A program made the position numbers and the translations under genes. Positions 1 to 11,055 of a stretch of 64,000 bases of DNA are shown here, piece by piece. The DNA is taken from contig CP115966.1 in NCBI GenBank assembly GCA_027941995.1, positions 682,001 through 746,000 of the forward strand, written 5' to 3'. The notes beneath the pieces are model-generated. The model worked only from the letters and a program-made list of their open reading frames with translations. It was not told the origin of the DNA and ran no database searches. This DNA is from Erythrobacteraceae bacterium WH01K. GTDB taxonomy: Bacteria > Pseudomonadota > Alphaproteobacteria > Sphingomonadales > Sphingomonadaceae. The first letter of the stretch is position 1; each line of letters opens with the position of its first letter.

Positions 1-1087
1 AGTAGCCCGCGGCGCGCACGTTTCTGCGCGAATTGCTCGTCCAGCTGGGCAAGGAACACACCCGTGAGCGAGCCGACCCGTTTCGCCTGCAGGAAATACA
101 TCTGCATGAACCGCTCGACCGCGCTCTTGCCCTTGCGGTCGGCGAAATTCATCCGTTCCGCGACTGTCTTCTGCAGGTCGAAGGTCAGGCGATCCTCGGC
201 CCGGCCGGTGACCGTGTGCAGGTGACAGCGCACCGCCAGCAGGAAGCTTTCCGCCCGCCGGAACGACCGGTATTCCTGTGCCCGCAACAGGCCGCTGTCG
301 ACCAGCTCGGCGGCGGTGCGTGCGCGGTGGATGTATTTCCCGATCCAGTAGAGCGCCTGCAGGTCGCGCAGGCCGCCCTTGCCCTCCTTAACATTGGGTT
401 CGACGACATAGCGGCTGTTGCCGGTGCGATTATGCCGTGCCTCGCGCTCGGCCAGTTTCTCGGCGACGAACTGCTTCTCGCTCCCGCTCACCACTTCGGC
501 GAAGAAGCGGGAGCGTACCTCGTCATAAAGCGGGCGGTCGCCCCAGACATAGCGCCCCTCCAGCAGGGCAGTGCGGATGGTCAGGTCCTCGCGCGCCATC
601 TTCACGACATCGTCAGGCGTGCGGCTGGAATGCCCGATCTTCAGGCCCAGGTCCCAGAAAAGGTAGAGCATCGCCTCGATCACCTGCTCGCACCACGGCG
701 CCTTGCGCGTGGGGGTGAGGAAGGCGATGTCGACATCGCTGTGCGGGGCCATCTCGCCCCGACCGTAACCGCCGACCGCCATCAGCGACAGGCGCTCCCC
801 CTTCGACCGGTTGCCCGGCGGATGGAGGTGGGTGGTGACGTAATCGTGGATCACCCGGACGAGCTGGTCGATCAGGAAGGCATGGCCGGCGGTGATCTCG
901 TGACCTGCGCTGGGCTTTTCCTCCAGTCGGGTGGACAGTTCCGCCCGCCCGCTTTCCAGCGCGGCACGCAGGGCCGCCAGCACGTCCGCCCGCGCGGAAT
1001 CGTCCGCGGCACGCACCATCCTGCCGATGTCGGCATCCAGGGCGCGCCGGTCGATGATGGCGCGCTGGCGGGGGACGCGTTGCAGGC

Positions 1088-1091
<4 letters not shown>
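1..1091 (-). CDS. glnD: [Protein-PII] uridylyltransferase / uridylyl-removing enzyme, N-terminal part (truncated by window edge)
   Basis: GlnD modifies and demodifies the PII signalling protein with UMP in response to glutamine, controlling nitrogen assimilation in the cytoplasm. The minus-strand reading frame has the nucleotidyltransferase signature GGYGRGEMAPHSDVDI at about residues 107-122, followed by the GlnD-typical stretch VVEPNVKEGKGGLRDLQ. About 363 codons are present; the HD and ACT domains lie beyond the left edge. I chose the GTG at 1091 because its GTGA overlaps the stop of the upstream ligase, which implies translational coupling. An internal ATG 24 codons later is possible. Identification is firm; the start is moderately sure. 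Confidence 0.93.
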
Positions 1092-2785
<1,694 letters not shown>

Positions 2786-2926
2786 TGCGTGTCTCTCTCC
2801 TTGTCGTTTTCTCCGGCGCAATCGTCCCGACGGGGTTCCCCGGCAACCCGCTGTGTGCCAAGGCACAGGCAATTGTCATGGACGAAGTCGCGCCGTTATC
2901 TGCCGCGCTTCTAAGGGGTTTACGAC

Positions 2927-3787
2927 GTGCTGTCACTATTGGCCGCTATGGCTTCCGATCCGATCCGCTGGGCCGAACTGGGCCTGCAACCGGGTATCGA
3001 CCTCGGATTTTTCACCCTGCGCTTCTATTCGCTGGCCTACCTGCTGGGCATCGTCTTCGCCTATTGGCATCTGTCGAAGATGATCAAGGCGCCCGGCGCA
3101 CCGCTGGCGCAAAACCATGCGGACGACCTGTTCTTCTGGTGCACGATCGGCGTAATTCTGGGCGGCAGGCTGGGCTATGCGACGTTCTACCAGCCGGAAT
3201 TGTGGTCGACCCCGCTGGAAATCCTGAAGCTGTGGACCGGCGGGATGAGCTTCCATGGCGGGCTTGTCGGCGTGCTGGTGGCGATCGCCTATGTTTCGTG
3301 GCGCGGAAAGCTCAGCTTTCTGCGGGTATGCGATTATATCGCGGTCAACGTGCCGATGGGGATGCTGCTCGGCCGTCTCGCCAATTTCGTGAACGGAGAG
3401 CTGTGGGGACGCCAGACCGATGTCGCCTGGGGCATGATCTTCCCCGGCGGCGGCGAAGTGGTGCGCCATCCCAGCCAGCTTTACCAGGCGACGTTCGAAG
3501 GGCTGGTCCTGCTGGTCATCCTGCTGTTGCTGTTCTGGCAGACCCGCGCGCGCTGGCGGCCCGGCCTGCTGGTCGGCGTGTTCACGCTGGGCATGGGGCT
3601 GGCGCGTTTCTTCAACGAATTCTTCCGCCAACCGGACGAACAGCTTGCCGATTTCGCCGCGCGTACCGGCCTGTCCATGGGCCAGTGGCTGACCATTCCG
3701 CTGATCCTGATCGGGCTGTTCTTCGTCGTGCGCGCCTTCATGAAGCCTGCAATGGGCGCCGCGCGGCCTGCCCGGCAGGCAGCCTGA
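2927..3787 (+). CDS. lgt: Prolipoprotein diacylglyceryl transferase
   Basis: Inner-membrane enzyme that transfers diacylglycerol from phosphatidylglycerol to the lipobox cysteine of prolipoproteins, the first step of lipoprotein maturation. The 286-residue protein has about seven hydrophobic segments, the MSFHGGLVG motif (His110 corresponds to the essential periplasmic His) and the Lgt signature GRLANFVNGELW at 149-160. The GTG at 2927 is preceded by AAGGGG at good spacing; an in-frame ATG at 2948 is the alternative. The next gene starts 22 bp downstream, so the two are probably co-transcribed. Several lipobox proteins in this window would be its clients. Confidence 0.96.
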   Translation: MLSLLAAMASDPIRWAELGLQPGIDLGFFTLRFYSLAYLLGIVFAYWHLSKMIKAPGAPLAQNHADDLFFWCTIGVILGGRLGYATFYQPELWSTPLEILKLWTGGMSFHGGLVGVLVAIAYVSWRGKLSFLRVCDYIAVNVPMGMLLGRLANFVNGELWGRQTDVAWGMIFPGGGEVVRHPSQLYQATFEGLVLLVILLLLFWQTRARWRPGLLVGVFTLGMGLARFFNEFFRQPDEQLADFAARTGLSMGQWLTIPLILIGLFFVVRAFMKPAMGAARPARQAA

Positions 3788-3809
3788 CGCTCCTAGAAAG
3801 CAGGCAGGC

Positions 3810-4874
3810 ATGGCAGGGAGCAGCGAAGAAACAGGCGATCTGGGCGCAATCTTCCGCCGCCTGATCCGCAATACCGGCCCCATTTCGCTCACCCAGTACA
3901 TGGGCGAAAGCAATGCCCGCTATTACGCCTCACGCGATCCGCTGGGGCGGGCGGGCGATTTCGTCACCGCTCCGGAAATCAGCCAGATGTTCGGAGAACT
4001 GATCGGCCTCTGGCTGGCCGATATCTGGATACAGTCCGGGCGCGAGGACCCGGTCCATTACGTGGAACTGGGCCCGGGCCGCGGCACGCTGGCCAAGGAC
4101 GCGCTGCGCGCCATGCGCCGGTACGGGCTGGAGCCGGCGGTCCATTTCGTGGAAGGTTCGTCGTCGCTCAAGGAAGTGCAGCAGGAGGGCGTGCCAGGCG
4201 CGCTGTGGCATGACGACCTGTCCACCCTGCCGGCGGACGATCCCCTGCTAGTGGTCGGCAACGAGTTTCTCGACGCGCTGCCCATTCGCCAGATGGTGAA
4301 AACGGCGAGCGGCTGGCGCGAGCGGGAAATCGGCCTGGAGGGGGACGATTTCGTCTTCGTCGCCGGCCAGCGCCCGATGGATGCCGCAGTGCCAGAGGAC
4401 TGGCGCGCCAGCGAGGACCAGACGATCCTCGAAACATCCCCGGCGCAGGCAGCGGTGATGTACGAACTGGCCGGAAGGCTGGCAGATCAGGGCGGGGCCG
4501 CGCTGCTGATCGACTACGGGCATCGGGCCCCGCAGGCCGGTTCGACATTGCAGGCCGTGAAGGACCACCGGAAAGTCGACCCGCTGGCCCATCCCGGCAG
4601 CGCGGACCTGACGGCGCTGGTCGAATTCGGAACGCTGGCCCGTATCGCCCAGTCGCGCGATGTCCGCTGGATCGGGACCGAGGAGCAGGGCGCATGGTTG
4701 CAGGCGCTCGGCATCGATGCGCGTACGCAGGCGCTGTGCAAGGCCGCGCCTCACCTCGCGGACGATATCCGCACGGCGCGCGGCAGGCTGGTGGAGCCGG
4801 ACCAGATGGGCAGCCTGTTCAAGGTGATGGGTCTGGCCGGCCGCGGCTGGCACGGCGGGGCCGGCTTCGCGTAG
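3810..4874 (+). CDS. MidA/NDUFAF7-family class I SAM-dependent methyltransferase
   Basis: Homologue of mitochondrial NDUFAF7 (formerly DUF185), which in eukaryotes dimethylates an arginine of a complex I subunit; a similar role in assembling bacterial NADH dehydrogenase is plausible but inferred. Of 354 residues, the N-terminal part carries GPISLTQYM and GRAGDFVTAPEISQMFGE, diagnostic of the family, and the SAM-binding glycine loop is VELGPGRGTL at about 85-94. GNEFLDALP is a further family motif. It follows lgt by 22 bp on the same strand, an arrangement common in alphaproteobacteria. Confidence 0.93.
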   Translation: MAGSSEETGDLGAIFRRLIRNTGPISLTQYMGESNARYYASRDPLGRAGDFVTAPEISQMFGELIGLWLADIWIQSGREDPVHYVELGPGRGTLAKDALRAMRRYGLEPAVHFVEGSSSLKEVQQEGVPGALWHDDLSTLPADDPLLVVGNEFLDALPIRQMVKTASGWREREIGLEGDDFVFVAGQRPMDAAVPEDWRASEDQTILETSPAQAAVMYELAGRLADQGGAALLIDYGHRAPQAGSTLQAVKDHRKVDPLAHPGSADLTALVEFGTLARIAQSRDVRWIGTEEQGAWLQALGIDARTQALCKAAPHLADDIRTARGRLVEPDQMGSLFKVMGLAGRGWHGGAGFA

Positions 4875-4985
4875 CAGGGTGGCTGCGTCTCTCCGGTTCG
4901 GCGCAGGTTCACGCGCCGGCTGGCACCTTGGCGCCACGTTACGCGTTGAAGCCCCGACGCAGTCCCGAAACGGAGAGACCCGCAT

Positions 4986-5411
4986 ATGACGCGCCGCTTC
5001 ATGTTTGCCGCCATGGCCGCCGGCGCCGCTGTCATCGCCGCACCTGCCGCCGCCGCCGATCCGATTACCGGCAAGTGGATGACGGAGGAACGCGACGCCG
5101 TCGTCACCGTAGGGAAATGCGGCAGCACCTATTGCGGACGGCTGAGCAAGTATCTCGTCACGCCCGAAGGCGGCGCGGACCAGCGCGACATCTACAATCC
5201 CGATCCGAAATTGCGCAAACGCAAGCTGCTGGGTTCGGCCCTGCTGTCCGGTTTTCGCGAGGATGGCGATGTCTGGCGCGGCACGATCTACGACCCGCGC
5301 AACGGCAAGAGCTATCGGAGCGTGGTCCGCCGGAAGAGCGCGAACGTGCTGGAAGTGAAGGGCTGTATCGGTCCGTTCTGCCAGACCCAGCTCTGGCGCA
5401 AGGCAGGCTAG
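4986..5411 (+). CDS. Secreted DUF2147-domain protein
   Basis: A 141-residue protein with an N-terminal signal peptide (hydrophobic Ala-rich segment ending in AAAA-DP at about residue 24), so it is probably periplasmic. The remainder matches the DUF2147 pattern: GKWMTEERDAVV, a CGSTYCGRL motif, IYDPRNGKSY and a C-terminal GPFCQTQLW, with four cysteines that could form disulfides. No biochemical role is established for the family. It stands alone, convergent with the ABC operon whose stop lies 16 bp further on. Start ATG at 4986 follows a GGAGAG site. Confidence 0.85.
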   Translation: MTRRFMFAAMAAGAAVIAAPAAAADPITGKWMTEERDAVVTVGKCGSTYCGRLSKYLVTPEGGADQRDIYNPDPKLRKRKLLGSALLSGFREDGDVWRGTIYDPRNGKSYRSVVRRKSANVLEVKGCIGPFCQTQLWRKAG

Positions 5412-5426
5412 GACTGCTGCGCAGCT

Positions 5427-6995
5427 TCAGGGCTGCTGTGTCGGCTCAAGGGTTCGGGCCAGTTCGCGCGCTGCCTCGGCCGGAGTGCGCTTTTGCGCAT
5501 CGGTCCGGTCGACCGACAGATTGGCCGCGCGCATGGCCTCCACATCGATCGCGCCCACCAGCGGGCTTATCGCCTCCACCAGCGCAGGATCGGTTTTCGC
5601 CTCCGGGCTGAGCAGGATGATCGCGTCGTAATTGGGGAAGGCGCCGCCGGGATCGTCCAGGATCGTCAGGTCGTCCGCCGCGATCCTGCCATCGGAGGTA
5701 TAGGCCCCGATCACGTCGGCCTCGCCCGATTGCAGGGCATTGTACATGAAAGTGGGCGAGAAATTGCGGGTGGCAGCAAATTGCAGGCCATAGGTATCGC
5801 GCACCGCGATCCATTCGGGCCGTTCGAAGAACTCGGGATCGCCGCCGATCGTCATCTGTCGCGATGCCCCCGCAAGATCGGCAATGGAGGCGATGCCGCG
5901 CGCCTCTGCCAGGTCGCTGCGCAGCGCCAGTCCATAGGCGTTCTCGAACCCCAGTCGGCCCAGCACTTCCACCCCGCTCGTCTCCGTCTCCCACGCCGCG
6001 ATTTCACGCAGCATGATGTCGCGGTCGGGATTGTCGGTGCGATTCATCTGGTTGGCCCAGATGGTGCCGGTGTAGTCGACCAGCACGTCGATCTCGCCGC
6101 TGGCCACAGCGCTGTGCGCGACGGCGGAACCCAGCCCGTCTCGGTAGGATACGCTGAAGCCTTCGCTTTCCAGCCGCTGGCCGATCAGGCGGGCAAGGAT
6201 GTATTGCTCGGAAAATCCCTTCGCCCCTATCGTCACGCTGTCGTCGTCCCGCGACCCGCCGAACAGGGCCGCGCCCAGTAGCACCCAGGCAGAGGCCGCG
6301 ATCCCCAGCAGGGCGATGCCGATGCCGCTCCACACGAACAGCCGTCTCCCCTGCGCGAAGCCGCGCTCGACCAGGCCCAGCAGTGCATCGGCGACCAGCG
6401 CCAGCCCGGCGGAGGCAAGGCAGCCTGCCAGTACCAGCGTCCAGTTCTGGGTCTGTAGCCCGGCGAAGATCGGGTCCCCCAGCGATGGCTGACCGATGGT
6501 CGTCGACAGGGTGGCGGCGCCGATGGTCCAGACCGCGGCGGTGCGGATTCCGGCCATGACATAGGGCGCGGCGAGCGGAGCCTCCACCAGTCGCAATTTC
6601 TGCCAGCCGGTCATGCCGACGCCGTCCGCCGCCTCCAGCACGCCGGGGGCCATGTGTTCGCGCGCGGTGACCGCGTTCCTCAGGATCGGCAGCAGGGCAT
6701 AGAGCGCAAGGGCCAGCAGCGCGGGCAGGAAGCCGAGCGTGGGCAGGCCTTCGCCGAAGACGGCGCGGAGCGACAGGAGGATGGGAAAGAACAGGGCCAG
6801 CAGGGCCAGTGCGGGCACGGTCTGGACGAGGCTTGCAAAGCCAAGCGACAGGCGCGCAATCGCAGCGTTGCGGCTGGCCCACACCGCCAGCGGCAGGGCG
6901 ACGAGGATGCCCAGCGCAATGGCGCAGGCGGCCAGCACGACATGGGCGGCCAGCTTGTCGCCAAGGGTGGTCAGCGCGGCCAGCACGTCACCCAC
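5427..6995 (-). CDS. Fused ABC permease / substrate-binding protein, osmoprotectant (glycine betaine/choline) type
   Basis: A 522-residue fusion: residues about 1-230 are an integral-membrane ABC permease with the family loop near EAADGVGMTGWQKLRLVEAP, and about 250-522 are an OpuAC-like substrate-binding domain (TIGAKGFSEQYILA, DYTGTIW). The fusion tethers the receptor to the membrane on the periplasmic side. The family imports betaine, choline, carnitine or related quaternary amines for osmoprotection; the substrate is inferred. The GTG start at 6995 overlaps the upstream ATPase gene by 8 bp. It is the last gene of a three-gene operon with the ATPase and a sensor kinase. Confidence 0.9.
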   Translation of the reverse strand: MGDVLAALTTLGDKLAAHVVLAACAIALGILVALPLAVWASRNAAIARLSLGFASLVQTVPALALLALFFPILLSLRAVFGEGLPTLGFLPALLALALYALLPILRNAVTAREHMAPGVLEAADGVGMTGWQKLRLVEAPLAAPYVMAGIRTAAVWTIGAATLSTTIGQPSLGDPIFAGLQTQNWTLVLAGCLASAGLALVADALLGLVERGFAQGRRLFVWSGIGIALLGIAASAWVLLGAALFGGSRDDDSVTIGAKGFSEQYILARLIGQRLESEGFSVSYRDGLGSAVAHSAVASGEIDVLVDYTGTIWANQMNRTDNPDRDIMLREIAAWETETSGVEVLGRLGFENAYGLALRSDLAEARGIASIADLAGASRQMTIGGDPEFFERPEWIAVRDTYGLQFAATRNFSPTFMYNALQSGEADVIGAYTSDGRIAADDLTILDDPGGAFPNYDAIILLSPEAKTDPALVEAISPLVGAIDVEAMRAANLSVDRTDAQKRTPAEAARELARTLEPTQQP

Positions 6996-7755
6996 TTTCC
7001 AGCTCCGCCAGCCGGTCCGCCTGGTGCCGCGGCACGGCGACCAGTTGCTGCGCCGCGTCCCCGCCCTTGCCGGCGAGCAGCGAGCGGGGTGTTTCGTCGG
7101 CGACGATGCGGCCCGCTTCCATCACCAGCACCCGGTCGGCCAGAAGCAAAGCCTCTGCCATGTCGTGCGTGACCATGACCGTGGTAAGGCCCAGCTGTGC
7201 ATGGAGGGCGCGCACCCGTTCTCCCAGCGCGTCGCGCGTGACGGGATCGAGCGCTCCGAAGGGTTCGTCCATCAGCAGCAGTTCGGGGTTCCCGGCCAGC
7301 GCACGCGCCACGCCGATGCGCTGGCGCTGCCCGCCCGACAGTTCGGACGGCATCCGCCCGGCATAGCCTGCGTCCAATTCCACCATGTCCAGCAATTCGC
7401 CGATCCGATCCTGGCCAAGCCTGGCCCCGGCCAGCCTGGGGCCGATGCCGATATTGCGCGCGACGTCCATGTGCGGGAACAGGCCGATCGACTGGAAGAC
7501 ATAGCCGATCCTGCGGCGCAGGGCCGGGGCAGGCAGGCCGGAGACGTCCTCGCCGCCCAGCAGGACGCGGCCCGATGTCGGTTCGACCAGCCGGTTGACC
7601 GTTTTAAGCAGCGTCGACTTGCCCGATCCCGATGCGCCGACCAGCGCAACGAAGGCGCCATGCGCGATGTCCAGCGTTACGGTATCGACCGCGACGATGG
7701 CGTCATAGCATTTGCGGACATCATCGAACCGGAGGAAGGCAGGCCCTTCGCTCAA
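6988..7755 (-). CDS. ABC transporter ATP-binding protein, osmoprotectant/quaternary amine type
   Basis: A 255-residue ATPase partner of the downstream permease/binding-protein fusion. It contains Walker A GASGSGKST, a Q-loop (GYVFQSIGLFP), the signature LSGGQRQRIGVARAL, Walker B LLLMDEPFGALD and the switch histidine in VMVTHDM, the ProV/OpuA/OsmV pattern. There are no CBS domains at the C-terminus, unlike OpuAA. The probable start is the TTG at 7755, which forms a TTGA overlap with the stop of the sensor kinase gene; longer versions would read into the kinase gene. Confidence 0.9.
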   Translation of the reverse strand: MSEGPAFLRFDDVRKCYDAIVAVDTVTLDIAHGAFVALVGASGSGKSTLLKTVNRLVEPTSGRVLLGGEDVSGLPAPALRRRIGYVFQSIGLFPHMDVARNIGIGPRLAGARLGQDRIGELLDMVELDAGYAGRMPSELSGGQRQRIGVARALAGNPELLLMDEPFGALDPVTRDALGERVRALHAQLGLTTVMVTHDMAEALLLADRVLVMEAGRIVADETPRSLLAGKGGDAAQQLVAVPRHQADRLAELESG

Positions 7756-9302
7756 ACCGCCAGCGACTTGGCAGGGATGGACAGGCGCACTTTCAGGCCG
7801 TCCTTGCCCCACTCGCGCTCCATCGATCCGTCCAGCTGCGATTTGACGCTCATGTCGAGCAGCGTGGAGCCGAACCCGCTGCGCTCGGGCACCTTGCCGC
7901 CCGGGGCGCCGGTCTCGTTCCAGTCGATCAGCACGGTATCGCCGCGTTCCGCCAGCGAAATGGTGACACGCCCTTCTTCACGCGAAAGTGCGCCGTATTT
8001 CGCCGAATTGGTTGCCAGTTCGTGGAAGATCAGGGCCAGCGGGGTTGCCGCCCGCTTGCCCAGCTTGACCGTCACGCCGGACACCTCGACCTGCTTGCCT
8101 TCGCCAATGCCATAGGGGGCCATCAGCACGTTCAGCAGGCCGCGCAGTTCGTTGCCCTTCTCGCTGCCCAGCGGGCGAACGAAGTCGTGCGCCCGGCCCA
8201 GTGCCCGGATCGCTTCGCCCAGTTCCTCGGCAAAGTCCTTCAGTTCGGGCCGGTTGCGCGCACGCAGCAGGACGAGGCCGGATACGACGGCGAAGATGTT
8301 CTTGATCCGGTGCGACAATTCGCGGGCCAGCAGGTCCCGGCTTTCCGACAGGCGGTGGCCGTCGTCGATATCGGTCAGCGTGCCGAACCACTGCGTTACA
8401 TCGCCCGCGCTGTCATGCACGGGGACGCCGCGACCGATCATCCAGCGCCAAGTGCCATCGGACCGGCGGACCCGGAATTCCTGTTCGAAATGCTGGCCGC
8501 TCGCAAGCGCTTCGTCCCACGCATCGACATAGGCCTCCTGATCGTCCGGGTGAAAGACGGAGCGCGATGTCTCGTTGTCGGGCGGCGTGCTGGGATCCAG
8601 CCCGGTATATTCGTACCAGCGCTGGTTGAAGAAATCGATGTCCCCTTCCGCATTGGCGGCCCATGCAATGTCGGGAATGGAATCGGCCAGTGCGCCCAGC
8701 TTTTCCTGGCTGCGCTGCAATTCGGCATCGCGCACGAGGTCGCGCCGGCGCGCATGGAGCCGCCGCATGACGGCATCGCGCAGCACCTTCAGGCCTTCTT
8801 CCTGAATTTCGGTCAGGCCGTCGGGACGCGGGGCGCTGTCGAAAATGCACAGCGCCCCCACCGGCGCACCTTCGCTGGTTATCAGCGGAGCGCCTGCGTA
8901 GAACCGGATCTTCGGCGGGCCAGTCACCAGCGCGTTGTCGGCGAAGCGGGGATCTTCCTTCGCATCGGGCACGACCATGATCGTATCGCCCAGCATGGCA
9001 TGACCGCAGAAGCTGACCGAGCGATCGGTTTCGCGTTCCTCTATCCCGTCGCGGGCGAGGAACCACTGCCGCCGTTCCTCTACGATGGAGACGGTGGATG
9101 TGGGCGCATCGCACAATTTTGCGGCAAACCGCACGATTCGCTGAAGCTCGTCGTCATCCTCCAGCACGTCGAGCCCGAACCCTGCCAAAAACGGGAGGCG
9201 CACGGCATCCTCCTGTTTTGCAGGATCGGGCGCCGTATCTTGCGGCCACGGTGCGGTCGGTACCATCATCACGGAGGAAGATTCCTTCATTTCCCGTCGC
9301 AT
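7752..9302 (-). CDS. GAF-PAS sensor histidine kinase, HWE/HisKA_2 family
   Basis: Cytoplasmic sensor kinase of 516 residues with no membrane segment. Order: GAF domain at about 45-185 (SFCGHAML, YAGAPL, GALCIFD), PAS/PAC domain at about 205-320, then an HWE-type transmitter with the phospho-acceptor His331 in ELSHRIKN, N box HELATNSAKYGAL at about 427-439, the WNE motif at 461-463 that gives the family its WxE signature, and FGSTLL. The PAS domain lacks the LOV cysteine motif, so it is not an obvious light sensor. First gene of the transporter operon; no response regulator is nearby. Such kinases often feed the PhyR/general stress response. Confidence 0.9.
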   Translation of the reverse strand: MRREMKESSSVMMVPTAPWPQDTAPDPAKQEDAVRLPFLAGFGLDVLEDDDELQRIVRFAAKLCDAPTSTVSIVEERRQWFLARDGIEERETDRSVSFCGHAMLGDTIMVVPDAKEDPRFADNALVTGPPKIRFYAGAPLITSEGAPVGALCIFDSAPRPDGLTEIQEEGLKVLRDAVMRRLHARRRDLVRDAELQRSQEKLGALADSIPDIAWAANAEGDIDFFNQRWYEYTGLDPSTPPDNETSRSVFHPDDQEAYVDAWDEALASGQHFEQEFRVRRSDGTWRWMIGRGVPVHDSAGDVTQWFGTLTDIDDGHRLSESRDLLARELSHRIKNIFAVVSGLVLLRARNRPELKDFAEELGEAIRALGRAHDFVRPLGSEKGNELRGLLNVLMAPYGIGEGKQVEVSGVTVKLGKRAATPLALIFHELATNSAKYGALSREEGRVTISLAERGDTVLIDWNETGAPGGKVPERSGFGSTLLDMSVKSQLDGSMEREWGKDGLKVRLSIPAKSLAV

Positions 9303-9475
9303 ACAAGATTGGCCGCAGGGGGCAAGCTTGAAGGAATGGCGCTATGCAAAAAACCGCGTTATTCTAACGGGTTGCTGATTGATACCTGCATGAGGTTTGC
9401 GCGCGCTGCGTGCCTTGCTATGCGCAGGCGCAACAAACACGGCCATCGTCATGGCCGGTATCCCCAGGAGAGACC

Positions 9476-10642
9476 ATGCGCGCGACCCCCGATTTTGATT
9501 TCCAGCTCGGCGAAACCGCCGACATGATCCGCGAGACCACAGGCCGCTTCGCCGACGAGGTCATCGCCCCGCTGGCGGAGAAGATCGACCGCGAGGACTG
9601 GTTCCCGCGCGAATTGTGGGAGCAGATGGGCGAGCTTGGCCTGCACGGCATCACGGTGGAGGAAGAGTTCGGCGGGCTGGGCCTCGGTTATCTCGAACAC
9701 GTGATCGCGTGCGAGGAAATCGGCCGGGTCAGCGCCTCGGTCGCGCTGAGCTATGGCGCGCATTCCAACCTGTGCGTCAACCAGATCCGTCGCTGGGGCA
9801 ATGACGAGCAGAAGCGCAAATACCTGCCCAAACTCATCAGCGGCGAACATGTCGGCAGCCTCGCCATGTCGGAAGCGGCTGCAGGGTCCGACGTCGTCTC
9901 GATGAAGCTGAAAGCGGAGACCGTGCAGGGCGGCTACCTCCTGAACGGGACCAAGTTCTGGATCACCAATGCGCCCGAGGCGGACACGCTGGTCGTTTAT
10001 GCCAAGACCGATCCCGAAGGCGGTTCGAAAGGCATTACCGCCTTCCTGATCGAGAAGGGCATGAAGGGTTTTTCCATCGGCCAGAAGATCGAGAAGATGG
10101 GCAATCGCGGTTCTCCCACGGCAGAGCTGGTGTTCGACGATTGCGAAGTGCCGGAGGAGAACGTGATGGGCCCGCTGCATGGCGGTGTCGCCGTGCTGAT
10201 GAGCGGCCTCGATTACGAACGCATCGTGCTGTCGGGCGGCCCGCTGGGGCTGATGCAGGGCTGCCTCGACACAGTCTTGCCCTATGTCCGCGAGCGCAAG
10301 CAGTTCGGCAAGCCCATTGGCAGCTTCCAGTTGATGCAGGCAAAGGTGGCGGACATGTATGTCAGCCTCCAGCAGGCACGCAGCTATGTATATAATGTCG
10401 CGAAGGCGGCGGATGCCGGGCAGACGACGCGGTTCGATGCGGCGGGCGCGCTGCTCAATGCGTCGGAACGCGCGGTCGAGCTGTCGAACCAGGCGGTGCA
10501 GGCGCTGGGCGGCGCGGGCTACACCACCGACTGGCCGGTCGAGCGGTTCTATCGTGACGCGAAGCTGCTCGACATCGGCGCGGGCACGAACGAGATCCGC
10601 CGCATGCTGATCGGCCGCGAACTGATCGGGGCGGCGGGGTGA
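9476..10642 (+). CDS. ivd: Isovaleryl-CoA dehydrogenase
   Basis: FAD-dependent acyl-CoA dehydrogenase that oxidises isovaleryl-CoA to 3-methylcrotonyl-CoA in leucine breakdown. The 388-residue protein shows MSEAAAGSDVVSMKLKA, the FAD-contacting WITNAPEAD, and LDYERIVLSGGPLG, whose Glu occupies the position of the catalytic base particular to isovaleryl-CoA dehydrogenases. The C-terminal GAGTNEIRRMLIGRELI is typical. Start ATG at 9476 follows AGGAGAG. First gene of an ivd-GFA-mccB operon in which the next reaction (carboxylation of 3-methylcrotonyl-CoA) is encoded two genes downstream, supporting the substrate. Confidence 0.94.
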   Translation: MRATPDFDFQLGETADMIRETTGRFADEVIAPLAEKIDREDWFPRELWEQMGELGLHGITVEEEFGGLGLGYLEHVIACEEIGRVSASVALSYGAHSNLCVNQIRRWGNDEQKRKYLPKLISGEHVGSLAMSEAAAGSDVVSMKLKAETVQGGYLLNGTKFWITNAPEADTLVVYAKTDPEGGSKGITAFLIEKGMKGFSIGQKIEKMGNRGSPTAELVFDDCEVPEENVMGPLHGGVAVLMSGLDYERIVLSGGPLGLMQGCLDTVLPYVRERKQFGKPIGSFQLMQAKVADMYVSLQQARSYVYNVAKAADAGQTTRFDAAGALLNASERAVELSNQAVQALGGAGYTTDWPVERFYRDAKLLDIGAGTNEIRRMLIGRELIGAAG

Positions 10643-11055
10643 TGGTGACCGATCGCGCAATTGCGGGGTCATGCCTCTGCGGTGCCACAGCCTATGCCCT
10701 CTCTTCTCCTTACGACCGGCTGGAAGTGTGCCATTGCATTCAATGCCGACGCGCCAACGGCAGTGCGTTCCACATGGTGGTGCCGGTGACCGAAGAGCAG
10801 GTCGAATGGCAGCGCCGAGACCGCATAAGCGAATACGAGAGCAGCCCCGGCAAGGTCCGCGCGTTCTGCTCGGGCTGCGGCGCGCCCGTCTACAGTCGCC
10901 GTGATAGCCGCCCCGGACGCCTCCGTCTGCGCGCCGGGCTGATGCCCGACCTGCCGAAACCGCGCGATCTCGCCCAGCAATACGGCGAATACGCCTTGCC
11001 GTGGATCGAAACGCTCGCAAAACTTGTGGCCCAACCCGAAGAACCCGTACCATGA
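10642..11055 (+). CDS. GFA family zinc-binding protein (DUF636)
   Basis: A 137-residue protein of the GFA fold (named after glutathione-dependent formaldehyde-activating enzyme). Zinc-ligand cysteines are visible as SCLCGA near the N-terminus, CHCIQC in the centre and CSGCGAPV later. The function of most members is unknown and the name should not be read as proof of formaldehyde metabolism. It is locked between ivd (TGATG overlap at its start; a GTG one codon earlier is possible) and mccB (ATGA overlap at its end), so it is co-translated with leucine catabolism enzymes. Confidence 0.88.
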   Translation: MVTDRAIAGSCLCGATAYALSSPYDRLEVCHCIQCRRANGSAFHMVVPVTEEQVEWQRRDRISEYESSPGKVRAFCSGCGAPVYSRRDSRPGRLRLRAGLMPDLPKPRDLAQQYGEYALPWIETLAKLVAQPEEPVP

